This document shows, piece by piece, positions 39,426 through 47,694 of a stretch of DNA of 64,000 nucleotides. This DNA comes from Janthinobacterium sp. GW456P (GTDB taxonomy: Bacteria > Pseudomonadota > Gammaproteobacteria > Burkholderiales > Burkholderiaceae_D). Made by a program: the position numbers and the translations under genes. Position 1 is the stretch's first letter, and every line of letters begins with the position of its first letter. The notes beneath the pieces are model-generated. The model was given only the letters and a program-made list of their open reading frames with translations, made no database searches and was not told where the DNA came from. The stretch lies in assembly GCF_002127655.1 (NCBI RefSeq), contig NZ_NEHB01000007.1, positions 20,184 to 84,183 on the forward strand. Reading direction: 5' to 3'.

Positions 39426-39568
39426 CGATGCATCCTCCCGAAAAAAAGTTGGCGGCAGCCCTGAAAATACTGGACTACCCGACAAGTTTTTTACTATGCA
39501 TCAAGCGTAAAACGCTGACCAATACAATTTAGTTTCCTGATTTATAGCTATTCCGAATAAATAGACGC

Positions 39569-39597
39569 AACACAGCGGCCCGCAGGCGCGCTGTGTT
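39569..39597. terminator. Hairpin near the response-regulator/PEP-CTERM junction
   Basis: AACACAGCG (39569-39577) pairs with CGCTGTGTT (39589-39597). A T-run is present on the plus side only and weak, so it may or may not terminate the minus-strand PEP-CTERM transcript. Confidence 0.4.
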
Positions 39598-39610
39598 TTG
39601 GCCGGCAAGA

Positions 39611-40249
39611 CTATGCGCGTGCGACGGGCTGGCGGCGGCGCAGGGCAAAGCCGATCAGCGCCAGGCCGCCCGTCAGCATCATCCATTCCGACGCTTCCGG
39701 CACGGCCGAGATCGACGCGATGCTGGCATACGTGCTGCCGGCGATGCTGGCGGGAATGCCGCCGTTGAGCGGCGTCAACTCGAATTGCACCAGATTGCCG
39801 TTCGCATTGCCCAGGTAGGCCGTGCCGCTGGCGTCGAGCAAGCCCACGCCAAACGTCGTGCCCGCGTTGCCGGCCGTATTCAGGAAGTCGCCGCCGAAGA
39901 CGATATTGAAACCGAACTTGCCGCCCAGTGTCACGTTGTGAAACCAGTCGTTGTAGGCGCTGCCATTGCCGAAGGTCAAGGTGCCGGGCAAGCTGCCGCT
40001 GACATTGCCTTCCTGCGAGGCGAGCGCGCCGAACGCGCCCGAAAAATTGCTGAGGGTGGCCATCGCGCCCGGTGCCGGGCTATTACCCGCGATAAAGGCG
40101 AAATCGAGGAAGCCGGCACCCGAGAACTGGCGCGTGTCGATTTCCACGCGGTAGCCGAGCGGGTCCGCCAGCGCCACGCTGGAGCCCGTGGCAAGCAAGG
40201 CGGCCAGCACGGCGCGGCGCAGGGTGAGGTTGAGTTTGGTAGTCAACAT
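39611..40249 (-). CDS. PEP-CTERM protein with VPEA motif
   Basis: 212 residues. Signal peptide (MLTTKLNLTLRRAVLAALLATGSSVALADP), a beta-rich domain beginning LGYRVEIDTRQFSGAGFLDFAF (like the NF038129 type of PEP-CTERM protein), and a C-terminal signal SAVPEASEWMMLTGGLALIGFA then LRRRQPVARA. The motif is VPEA instead of VPEP, seen in some family members. It starts 10 bases after the stop of the nuclease gene on the same strand, so the two form an operon. Confidence 0.85.
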   Translation of the reverse strand: MLTTKLNLTLRRAVLAALLATGSSVALADPLGYRVEIDTRQFSGAGFLDFAFIAGNSPAPGAMATLSNFSGAFGALASQEGNVSGSLPGTLTFGNGSAYNDWFHNVTLGGKFGFNIVFGGDFLNTAGNAGTTFGVGLLDASGTAYLGNANGNLVQFELTPLNGGIPASIAGSTYASIASISAVPEASEWMMLTGGLALIGFALRRRQPVARA

Positions 40250-40259
40250 GGTCAAGTCC

Positions 40260-43253
40260 TTAGAAGTTACCGGCAAAAATGCTGGCGGAGTAATTGATCG
40301 TCACTTTCGACGGATTGCTGAAACTGACGGCAAACGAGGCCGTCGCGCCCGGCGCCAGGCTGGCCGCGTTCACCGTGACATACGCGGCGCCCGCATGGCT
40401 GCCCGTGGCATTGGCCAGGGTCACGCCGGCCGGCAAGCCGCCGAACACCACCTGGAACGGGCCGTTCAAGGCGCTCGTGCCTGTGTTGGTAAACGAGAAC
40501 GTGCCCGTATATTTTTGCGTCGCACGGTTGAACGTCAGGCCCGAGCTGGCTTGCGCCACGCCGGCCGTGATGTCGCGGTAGGCGGGCTGCAAGTCCAGGC
40601 TGACGACGACGGGGTCGTGGTCCGAGGCGCGGTAGGGCAAGGCGTTGTACAGGTCTTGCGGCTTGGCCGAGTCGATGTTGTAGTCGATCACTTCCGGCTC
40701 GTCCGCATTCACGTGCCATTCGGCCACACCGGCCACTTGCGGGCTCAGCGAGGCGCTGGCCAGCGCATGGTCGAGGTAGCCGCTCTGGCCGCCGAATACG
40801 TAGGAATACGGCATGCCGGACGGCCGCACGAAACGCTCGAGTTCATTGACGAAGCCGGCGCCCGTGATGACTTGGATCGGGTCTTCCGCGCCATACGAAT
40901 TCAAGTCGCCGATGACCAGCACGTCCGCGTCGCCGGCAGCGGCCGCCACCTGCGGCACGAAGCTGCCCACCAGGCGCTGCGCTTGCTGCACGCGGGTGGC
41001 GTTCCAGCAGCTCTGGCTATCGTTCTGGTCCGCGTCCAGCCCGCTCGACGGGCAGCTGCCCTTCGACTTCAGGTGGTTGACGACCAGCGAGAATTTCTCG
41101 CCATTGGCGGCGCGGAAGGTCTGCGCCATCGGCGGGCGGTTGTTGATGGCGTTGGCGTCCGACAGGGCGCCGCCCACCAGGCCCAGCTTGGCCGGCTTGT
41201 AGATCATGGCCACGCGGATGGCGTCCGTGCCTGTGGCGGCCGGCTTCGGTACCACGGCATAGGTGACGCCGCCGATGGCGGCGTTCAGTTGCTCGACCAG
41301 GTAAGTGACGGCCGTTTCGCCATTGTTCTGGATTTCCATCAAGCCCACCACGTCCGCATCGATGGCTTTCAATTCGGCCACGATCTTGTCGCGCTGGCGC
41401 ACGAACTCGGCCAGGTTGTCGGCACCGCGGCAATTGCTCTTGGTGGTCGACGAACCCACGGTGCAGCCCTGCCCCGTCTGGCCAAACACGTTATTGCCAT
41501 TGGTAAAGGTCGTAAAGAAATTGAGTACGTTGGCGCTCGCCACCTTGACGTTGCCGGACGGCAGTTCCGGGCTGCCCGTGCGCGGATTGTCGCGCGAGAA
41601 TTGCGGCGTCTGCGTCGGCTGCAATTTGTAGGCGGCGCCGCCACCGCCGATGGCACCGAAATCCACCACGCCCGTCAGGTCGGCCACCGTGTCGCCGCTG
41701 CGCACGGTGTTGTCCTGGCCGATATACGGTATCGTCGGCGGCGCCACGAAAATGCCATCATCGAGCACGATCAGGTTGTTCGCGTTGGCGGCGATCAGGG
41801 CTTGCGCCTCGGCGGAACCGGCCGGATAACGGTTGGTCGGCACTTCGCGCCGCCCCGCCGACAGGGTCAGCTCGCCGCGCGCGCCCAAGTAGGCGTTTTG
41901 CGATACGGTCAACGGCTGCGTGAAGCGCACCAGCATGCCTTCCACGGCAGCCAGGTTCTCGTTCGGCAGAGTCACATTCGTCGGCACGATGCTGTGGCCC
42001 GCGCTTTGCGTGAGGATGGCCGTCACGTCCTTGAATTCCGTATAGGAATTTTTCGCGCCCGACGGCGTGTATTCGACCACCGTGCCCGTCACGCGCACCA
42101 GTTCGCCCGGCTGCACGGTGGTGGCCGTCGCGCCCGTGTACACGAAGATGCCGTCCGACGTAGACGGGTCGCCATCGCCGGCCGCGTCCTGGATGAAGAA
42201 GCCGGTACCCACTTTCAGGGTGACCACGCCTTCGGTCGTCTGCACGGAATTGGCGTACGGGCTGCTGGCACCGCTGCCCTGGATTTGCGGGATCGTGTGG
42301 CTGATGGCGGCCAGGCCCTGCACGGCGACGTCGATCTTGCAGCTGGCGCTTTGCTGCTGGTCGTTGCTGAAATTGACGATGACAGGATAATTTCCTACCG
42401 GCACGCCAGCGGCCACCAGCAGGCTCACGCTGGCGCTCTCGCCCGCCACGCCGGCCGCGCTGAAATTGGCCAGGCTGATGCCGGCCACGGCCGGCGAACT
42501 CAAGCTCGCGGCATTCACGACGCCATCGACGTCGGAGGCGCGCAGCGCGGCGCTGCCGCCATTGCCCAAGGCCACGGCCAGGCTGGCCGGGCAGCTGGTG
42601 ACGATCGCGTGCACGACGGGGCCACCACACACATTCAGCGGCGAGGCCATATTGCGCGGCGCCACGCTACCGGCGGCAAAGTCCACGCTGTTATCGTCCG
42701 TGTCGCCGCAGCCGCCATTCGCGCGCGAAATCGACAGGGTATTCGATGGCGCAGGCGCGACGGCGCCTTCAAAACCGTTGGCCGTGCCGAAACCGACCAG
42801 GTCGACGACGGCGGCGCCCGTGGGGCTGGTGCCCGTCTGGGCCGCCTTGTTATTACTCAAGAGCACCTTTCCCGCCGTACCGGACATCGCCAGGCTGCCC
42901 GTGGCATCCGGCGTGGGCAAGTCCTGCGTGCCGCCCGCGCCCTTGGCTTGCTGGACCAGCAGATACTGGCCTGCTTGCAACTCGATAGCCGGCAAGGCCG
43001 TCACGGCCCAACTCGTGCCAGCGGCGGACGCGTATTGCACGCTCCAGTTGCTCAGGTTCACAGGGCTGGCGCCGCGGTTGAACAGTTCGATGAAATCGTT
43101 GCGGTACAGCGCGCCCGTATTGCCGCCACCGCCATACACCTGGCTGATGACGATATCGGAAGCGGCCAGGGCCGGCACAGTCAGGCTGGCCAGCAAGGTG
43201 GCCATGACGGTCAGGCGCAGCGGCGTGCGCAAGGGGGAAAACGAGGTGTGCAT
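40260..43253 (-). CDS. ExeM/NucH-type extracellular nuclease
   Basis: 997 residues. Signal peptide (to about residue 34, TVPALAA), a lamin-tail domain (SDIVISQVYGGGGNTGALYRNDFIELFNRG, about 36-150), an OB-like region with EFKDVTAILTQS, and an EEP-type endonuclease/phosphatase domain (about 520-905). Its catalytic marks are NVLNFFTTF, MEIQNNGE (metal Glu), GDLNSYGAEDPI, and SDHDPVVVSL at the end. A beta-sandwich of about 75 residues closes the protein, with no GlyGly-CTERM or PEP-CTERM signal visible. Homologues degrade extracellular DNA in biofilm turnover. The start at 43253 is preferred over the ATG 20 codons upstream. Likely T2SS cargo by inference. Confidence 0.9.
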   Translation of the reverse strand: MHTSFSPLRTPLRLTVMATLLASLTVPALAASDIVISQVYGGGGNTGALYRNDFIELFNRGASPVNLSNWSVQYASAAGTSWAVTALPAIELQAGQYLLVQQAKGAGGTQDLPTPDATGSLAMSGTAGKVLLSNNKAAQTGTSPTGAAVVDLVGFGTANGFEGAVAPAPSNTLSISRANGGCGDTDDNSVDFAAGSVAPRNMASPLNVCGGPVVHAIVTSCPASLAVALGNGGSAALRASDVDGVVNAASLSSPAVAGISLANFSAAGVAGESASVSLLVAAGVPVGNYPVIVNFSNDQQQSASCKIDVAVQGLAAISHTIPQIQGSGASSPYANSVQTTEGVVTLKVGTGFFIQDAAGDGDPSTSDGIFVYTGATATTVQPGELVRVTGTVVEYTPSGAKNSYTEFKDVTAILTQSAGHSIVPTNVTLPNENLAAVEGMLVRFTQPLTVSQNAYLGARGELTLSAGRREVPTNRYPAGSAEAQALIAANANNLIVLDDGIFVAPPTIPYIGQDNTVRSGDTVADLTGVVDFGAIGGGGAAYKLQPTQTPQFSRDNPRTGSPELPSGNVKVASANVLNFFTTFTNGNNVFGQTGQGCTVGSSTTKSNCRGADNLAEFVRQRDKIVAELKAIDADVVGLMEIQNNGETAVTYLVEQLNAAIGGVTYAVVPKPAATGTDAIRVAMIYKPAKLGLVGGALSDANAINNRPPMAQTFRAANGEKFSLVVNHLKSKGSCPSSGLDADQNDSQSCWNATRVQQAQRLVGSFVPQVAAAAGDADVLVIGDLNSYGAEDPIQVITGAGFVNELERFVRPSGMPYSYVFGGQSGYLDHALASASLSPQVAGVAEWHVNADEPEVIDYNIDSAKPQDLYNALPYRASDHDPVVVSLDLQPAYRDITAGVAQASSGLTFNRATQKYTGTFSFTNTGTSALNGPFQVVFGGLPAGVTLANATGSHAGAAYVTVNAASLAPGATASFAVSFSNPSKVTINYSASIFAGNF

Positions 43254-43717
43254 GAGGATCCCGGTCGGTAAATAAATAGCGCCGGCCCCACGTGATCGGC
43301 CGGCACGCCACAATTAACAAAAGTATTTCAGACTTGCTATTTGCATATTAAAGGCCTGGGATGACGACTTGATGACATTTGATTAAGCCGAATGGAGTAA
43401 GACCTCACCAGTCAGCCTCTTCCGATGCCTGCTGAAACGTATTTTTTGAGCAACATACTGCACTCTATGGCGAGTCAAAAAGACGCCGCCAGGAAAAATG
43501 TGATATATTTAAGGCAAATAAGTTTGGTTCATGACAACAACAACCAGCTTCGCGCCTACGATACCGCAACAATGAGAGCAGGCCCCAGCCTCGCTTGCCT
43601 CTTGGAATGCACATCCGGCCATGCACACAAAGGTCGCATTACCGGTAGCAACATTAATCGCATCACGAACGGACAGCGCACGGCGCGACGCTCGCATGCA
43701 TTCTGAAGAGATACACC
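43254..43717. other. Divergent intergenic region
   Basis: 464 bases between the nuclease start and the PEP-CTERM gene. Some small open frames occur (for example 43425-43706), but no coding signature. A TATATT at 43504-43509 is a possible -10 for the plus-strand gene. Confidence 0.35.
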
Positions 43718-44458
43718 ATGTTAAAACCACGCAAGCAATACACCGTTTCCTGCGCCGCCTTAGCGGCAGCCCTGTTCATGACGGCAGGGTTGGCGCAGGC
43801 ACAAACAGCGGCGGCACAGCCCAATGCGGACAGCAAGCGCTGCGAAGCGGGCAATGCGGATGGCGGCGGCAAGGGCGCCGAATTCAACCCCGACAGTTCA
43901 AGCAGCGCCTGCAGCCTGGCGAATGGTTTCGTCAACTTTGGCTCGCGCAGCAATGACGGTGTTGGCTCGACTCCCGAATTTGGCGTCGGCGAGTCCGACC
44001 AGGTATTGCGCGCGCCTGCATTTTCCGGCAATGGCCATCGCCTGGCCAATGCCTTCGGGCAGCCTGCCGATGCAGGATACGGCGCCAATGCCAGCCTGCT
44101 GGCCAGCACCGGCCAGCACCATTTCGGCAGCCGCGACTTCGTGTATGCGCAGGAAGAGCCGGCCATCGAGGGCCGTGGCTATGAAGCTGGCCGCGGCCTG
44201 CGTGCCGGCGATGTGTACGAGCCGCTGCTGGTCTCGTCGGGCGGCGGCATCGCGCCACCGGCCGGTGGAGGCGGTGTCGGCGGCGGCGGCGCCAGCGGCG
44301 GTTTCGACCGCAGCGGCGGCGGCGCTATCGACACGGGCGGCAATGGCGTCGTAGTACCGCCGATTCCTCCCGTGCCGGAACCGGAAACCTATGTGATGTT
44401 GCTGGCAGGCCTGGGACTGCTCAGCTGGATCAGCCGCCGCCGCAACGGCAAGGCATAA
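43718..44458 (+). CDS. PEP-CTERM protein with glycine-rich linker
   Basis: 246 residues. Signal peptide (MLKPRKQYTVSCAALAAALFMTAGLAQA), a middle part of unknown fold with CEAGNADGGGKGAEFNPDSSSSAC and repeated G/N/S-rich segments, a run of about 40 residues dominated by Gly (GGGGVGGGGASGGF...), then PPVPEPETYVMLLAGLGLLS and the RRRNGKA tail. The Gly-rich linker could be a flexible stalk before the sorting signal. I know no family for the middle. It is followed by a bidirectional terminator. Confidence 0.85.
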   Translation: MLKPRKQYTVSCAALAAALFMTAGLAQAQTAAAQPNADSKRCEAGNADGGGKGAEFNPDSSSSACSLANGFVNFGSRSNDGVGSTPEFGVGESDQVLRAPAFSGNGHRLANAFGQPADAGYGANASLLASTGQHHFGSRDFVYAQEEPAIEGRGYEAGRGLRAGDVYEPLLVSSGGGIAPPAGGGGVGGGGASGGFDRSGGGAIDTGGNGVVVPPIPPVPEPETYVMLLAGLGLLSWISRRRNGKA

Positions 44459-44489
44459 AAAAAAATGGCTCATACGAGCCATTTTTTTT
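44456..44489. terminator. Bidirectional terminator
   Basis: AAAAATGGCTC pairs with GAGCCATTTTT around a CATA-type loop at 44461-44487; the A- and T-runs serve both convergent genes. Confidence 0.9.
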
Positions 44490-44513
44490 GCCTTCAATCA
44501 TGCCAGCATGCCG

Positions 44514-45536
44514 TCAGCGGCGGAAGCTGGCGTAGGGTGCCGCCAGGGGATCGCCGATGAACAAGCCCTGAGCAGGCCAAGCGACGCTGCCCCAGTACGC
44601 TTCAAGCGCCGTCATGCCGCTCAGGTAGCGGCGCAGCAGCACCGTAGGGTTGGGAAATTTCTGCCAATAATTGCAGGGTTCACTGACAGTGCCGTAACTG
44701 GCGGTCGCGCCCGCTTCCAGCCAACGCTGGCTGCTCATCTGCGCCGTGCCCTGCAAATCGCCGCCAAACGACGTCAGGTGGTCGGCCAGAGCGCCCGGCA
44801 GGAAATGCAAGGTGTCGAGCTTGTCCACCTTTGCCATGCCCGTCTGGTACACCATGATATCTTGCGCGCCTTCCAGCACATCGGCCTTCATGCTCTTGAT
44901 CGTCAGCTTGCGCTGGCGCACCACCCCGGCCGGCGGGAAAAATGCCGCCCGGCTGTTGCGCGCGCCTTCGCTCGTGCTCAGGTAATACGCGCTGGCGGCC
45001 GGCACGGCAAAGCCGCTGGCCGTGCCGCGATCGACGACCGCCTTGGCCTCCTCGACAAAATCGATGGGCAGCAACATCGACAGACGCATGCCCAGCTGGC
45101 TGAAGGGCTGGCCCGTATTGCTGTTGAAGTAGTTACTGGCCTTGCCGGCGCCGCAGCTCTTCGCGCACTGTCCGGCGTCATATCCCAAGGTAAAGGCCGA
45201 GGTGATGGAGTTGCATTCGACCGCATACGGCGCGCTCCATACCATCAGCACCGCCTGGATACCGGGCTTCAGCTGGCCGTCGATGCGTTCCTTCAGTTGA
45301 GCGAACTGGTCCATGCTCAGCTTGCGCAGCCGATTCGGAATATGCACATGCACGACATTGGCGGCAGGAATGGCATGCGCCTGGCGGTAATACTCTCCCA
45401 CCTCGATACTGTTCGGTTCAGCATCATTGATGACGATGGCCAATTGTGACGGTTGCAAGCCGGGTGCGGCGGCCGGTTCGGCGCCATGGGCGCTACTGGC
45501 CAGCAATGCCAGCGACAGAAAGAATGAAATACGCAA
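44514..45536 (-). CDS. TIGR03790 family protein
   Basis: 340 residues with signal peptide (MRISFFLSLALLASSAHGAE). The body matches the TIGR03790 pattern: LAIVINDAEPNSIEVGEYYRQAHAIPAANVVHVHIPN, then QAVLMVWSAPYAVECNSITSAFTLGYD, and FPNPTVLLRRYLSGMTALEAYWGSV. Four Cys lie near GQCAKSCGAG and ECNS/PCNYW. This family of unknown function is repeatedly found in organisms with PEP-CTERM proteins, consistent with its neighbours here. It lacks a PEP-CTERM signal itself. Confidence 0.85.
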   Translation of the reverse strand: MRISFFLSLALLASSAHGAEPAAAPGLQPSQLAIVINDAEPNSIEVGEYYRQAHAIPAANVVHVHIPNRLRKLSMDQFAQLKERIDGQLKPGIQAVLMVWSAPYAVECNSITSAFTLGYDAGQCAKSCGAGKASNYFNSNTGQPFSQLGMRLSMLLPIDFVEEAKAVVDRGTASGFAVPAASAYYLSTSEGARNSRAAFFPPAGVVRQRKLTIKSMKADVLEGAQDIMVYQTGMAKVDKLDTLHFLPGALADHLTSFGGDLQGTAQMSSQRWLEAGATASYGTVSEPCNYWQKFPNPTVLLRRYLSGMTALEAYWGSVAWPAQGLFIGDPLAAPYASFRR

Positions 45537-45641
45537 TGGGGTACCGGGGAAAAATACTCGTGCGATTGATCAAAACGGCCGTTTGCCGGCCGCCCATGGT
45601 GCCAACAATTATAGCCTTGAAAATAGCCCGAAGTGTTGCCC

Positions 45642-45674
45642 AAAAAAAACGGAGGCCGAGGCCTCCGTTTTTCC
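45642..45674. terminator. Strong bidirectional terminator
   Basis: AAAACGGAGGCC and GGCCTCCGTTTT around GA at 45646-45672, with A- and T-runs; ends the PEP-CTERM transcript that starts at 46269. Confidence 0.9.
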
Positions 45675-45690
45675 ATTCACGCCACGGCCA

Positions 45691-46269
45691 TCACGCCTTC
45701 TGCTTGCGGCGGCGCGCCATGAAACCCACAAGGCCCAGGCCCGCCAGCAACATGGCATAAGTTTCTGGTTCCGGCACGGGATTGACCGACACGTTGCCGC
45801 TATAGCTGCCGCCAGCCGCCGAAGCCACGTAGCCATTCACTTCCAGGAAGTAGTCGCCGGCGCCCAGGGGGGCCGTATTGGACGACAGAACCCAGGCCTG
45901 ATCGGCCGCAGTAAAGTTCACCAGGTCCAGCGCCCCTTGCAAGACGACGCCGCCGGCATTCTTCAGACTGAAGCCCGTCAAGGTCAGGCCCGAGTTCAGG
46001 CTGGGCTTCAGGGAAGTGGCCAGGCCGCTGAAATCATTGCTACCGGTCAAAGTGAACAGAAACTTGTCGCTGAAGAAATTGTGCTCGACGCCTGCCAACT
46101 GGCCCGGCGCCAGCGAAAACGAGCCGAACAGGTTAGTGCCCGAATAGTCGAGCAAGTCCTGCGTCAGGTCGACAGGCGCGTGGCTGATGTCGACGGGGGC
46201 CGCTTGCGCGCCCAGGCTGCTGCCGGCCAGCATGATTGCCAGGAACAGAGATTTGAGAATTTTGTTCAT
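45691..46269 (-). CDS. PEP-CTERM protein, FxDxF type
   Basis: 192 residues. Signal peptide (MNKILKSLFLAIMLAGSSLGAQA), the FxDxF motif in VEHNFFSDKFLFTLTG, a beta-sandwich body, and NPVPEPETYAMLLAGLGLVGFM then ARRRKQKA. It is the downstream member of a tandem pair with 46345-46899; the two share overall design (LxPxQ...FxDxF...GxYxxxVxG...PEP) and are probably paralogues. Start at 46269 chosen by signal peptide and upstream GGTGAAAAG. Confidence 0.9.
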   Translation of the reverse strand: MNKILKSLFLAIMLAGSSLGAQAAPVDISHAPVDLTQDLLDYSGTNLFGSFSLAPGQLAGVEHNFFSDKFLFTLTGSNDFSGLATSLKPSLNSGLTLTGFSLKNAGGVVLQGALDLVNFTAADQAWVLSSNTAPLGAGDYFLEVNGYVASAAGGSYSGNVSVNPVPEPETYAMLLAGLGLVGFMARRRKQKA

Positions 46270-46344
46270 ACTTTTCACCAAGGAAACAGCGGCCGGCACA
46301 GGCTGGCCGCAAGATAAAAATGCGGAAAGAGAGCGATGCGGTGC

Positions 46345-46899
46345 TCAGGCAGACTTCTGCCGGCGGCGCGCCAGGAAGCCCAGCAGGCCCAGCCCGCCCA
46401 ACAGCATGCCGTAGCTTGCAGGTTCCGGCACAGCCGACACCAGGCTGCCATTGCCGCTGAAGGTGGCGCCCGCGCCCGAAACGAGGTTGCCGCTGACCTT
46501 GACGTAATAGGAACCGGCCGCCAGATTGGCAAAGGACAAGGTCCACTTGTCATCCTTGCCCGTCAATACCTGCGCGCCCTGCAACAGGCTGTGATTGGCA
46601 CTGTCGTACAGGCCCAGGCCCGTCAGGTTCAAGCCATTCGCCGCGCTCGTGCTGGTCGACGTCACCACCAGGTTCACATTGCTGAACTGTGCCACGTTGA
46701 ACGTGAAGTGATCGTTGAAAAAGTTGCCTTTATTGCCGGATTTAAACTTGTCGCCAAAGGTCAACGATCCGCCATTCGCCAGCGTCAGTGCCGTCGGCAC
46801 GGAGCTGATGTCGACGACGGCGGCTGTGGCGGCCTGGGAAAACAGGGCGGCACCGGCAAATGCCACGGTGGCCACAGCTGAGCAAATATGTTTCTTCAT
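46345..46899 (-). CDS. PEP-CTERM protein, FxDxF type
   Basis: 184 residues. Signal peptide (MKKHICSAVATVAFAGAALFSQAATA), FxDxF motif in NKGNFFNDHFTFNVAQ, followed by DDKWTLSFANLAAGSYYVKVSG, the same pattern as its downstream neighbour, and the signal SAVPEPASYGMLLGGLGLLGFL then ARRRQKSA. First gene of the tandem pair, 75 bases before the second. It borders the exopolysaccharide locus. Confidence 0.9.
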   Translation of the reverse strand: MKKHICSAVATVAFAGAALFSQAATAAVVDISSVPTALTLANGGSLTFGDKFKSGNKGNFFNDHFTFNVAQFSNVNLVVTSTSTSAANGLNLTGLGLYDSANHSLLQGAQVLTGKDDKWTLSFANLAAGSYYVKVSGNLVSGAGATFSGNGSLVSAVPEPASYGMLLGGLGLLGFLARRRQKSA

Positions 46900-47112
46900 G
46901 CGATTCCACCAAACGTAATTGCAGACAATAAGTTGCCCGCAGGAATTGAATTATTTAACCAGTAGGAATAATATCATAAAGCAATTTATTGGATTATTAT
47001 TTTTTTAATGAATAGTTTCTTTATGGCATCAAATTCAGATGCCGTGGCATGAGCAAAAAGTAAAGATATAATCAATGCCAATGACAACAGGATGGGAAGA
47101 CGTGGTGAATGT

Positions 47113-47691
47113 ATGACAACATGGACAGCATTAAAGGCAGACACGTATCGCTTATTCGGTCGCAGCAGCTGGCCCTTGACCTTTAAGGAAATCTTGCGCA
47201 GTAGAACCTTCCGTGTCGTCGCCACCGCCCGCCTCTGCCAGGCGGTATCGCAGGCACGCGGCATGTGGCCGATGTTCTTGCCCTTCTGCAAGCTCGTGCA
47301 TCGCTATGCTGCCAACCGAGCGGGAGTGGATTTCCCCTGGAAGGCGCAGATAGGCCCCGGCTTTGCCCTCACCCATGGCTGGGGCATGGTGATGAGCCCG
47401 GGTGCCGTCATCGGCCGCAATGTCACGCTGTTCCATGGCGTCACGCTGGGCCGACGCGACCAAATTGCCAGGGATGGCCAGCGCGTCACCGGCTACCCGA
47501 CCCTGGAAGACGAGGTGTGGGTTGGCCCGCACGCCATCATCACGGGCGGCATCACCATCGGGCGTGGCAGCCGCATCGGCGGCGGCGCCGTCGTCACGGA
47601 AGACATCCCGCCGTATTCCATCGTGGTGGGCAACCCTGGCAAGGTCGTCAAGAGCGGCTGCACGCCGGACGTGATGCACCGCGTGCCTTGA
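47113..47691 (+). CDS. Serine-acetyltransferase-like hexapeptide acetyltransferase
   Basis: 192 residues. An N-terminal helical part (about 1-75) then a left-handed beta-helix with repeated hexapeptides (IGPGFALTHGWGMVMSPGAVIGRNVTLFHGVTLG, VWVGPHAIITGGITIGRGSRIGGGAVV, PPYSIVVGNPGKVVK), the CysE/serine-acetyltransferase layout. In an exopolysaccharide locus such WcaB-like proteins usually O-acetylate sugars instead of making cysteine precursor; which applies here is inference. Start 47113 chosen over an earlier ATG at 47092. It faces manC with 3 bases between the two stop codons. Confidence 0.82.
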   Translation: MTTWTALKADTYRLFGRSSWPLTFKEILRSRTFRVVATARLCQAVSQARGMWPMFLPFCKLVHRYAANRAGVDFPWKAQIGPGFALTHGWGMVMSPGAVIGRNVTLFHGVTLGRRDQIARDGQRVTGYPTLEDEVWVGPHAIITGGITIGRGSRIGGGAVVTEDIPPYSIVVGNPGKVVKSGCTPDVMHRVP

Positions 47692-47694
47692 GTC

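Noticed and set aside
40188..43271. Long plus-strand open frame opposite the nuclease and PEP-CTERM genes
   Set aside because: Arg/His-rich antisense shadow; the opposite strand has full signal peptides, domains and motifs.
43425..43706. Possible 93-codon gene upstream of the Gly-rich PEP-CTERM gene
   Set aside because: No ribosome site, mixed composition and no family pattern; more likely promoter and leader region.
44261..44350. GGC-rich run as a CRISPR or satellite repeat
   Set aside because: It is the coding sequence of the Gly-rich linker of a PEP-CTERM protein; unit length is irregular.
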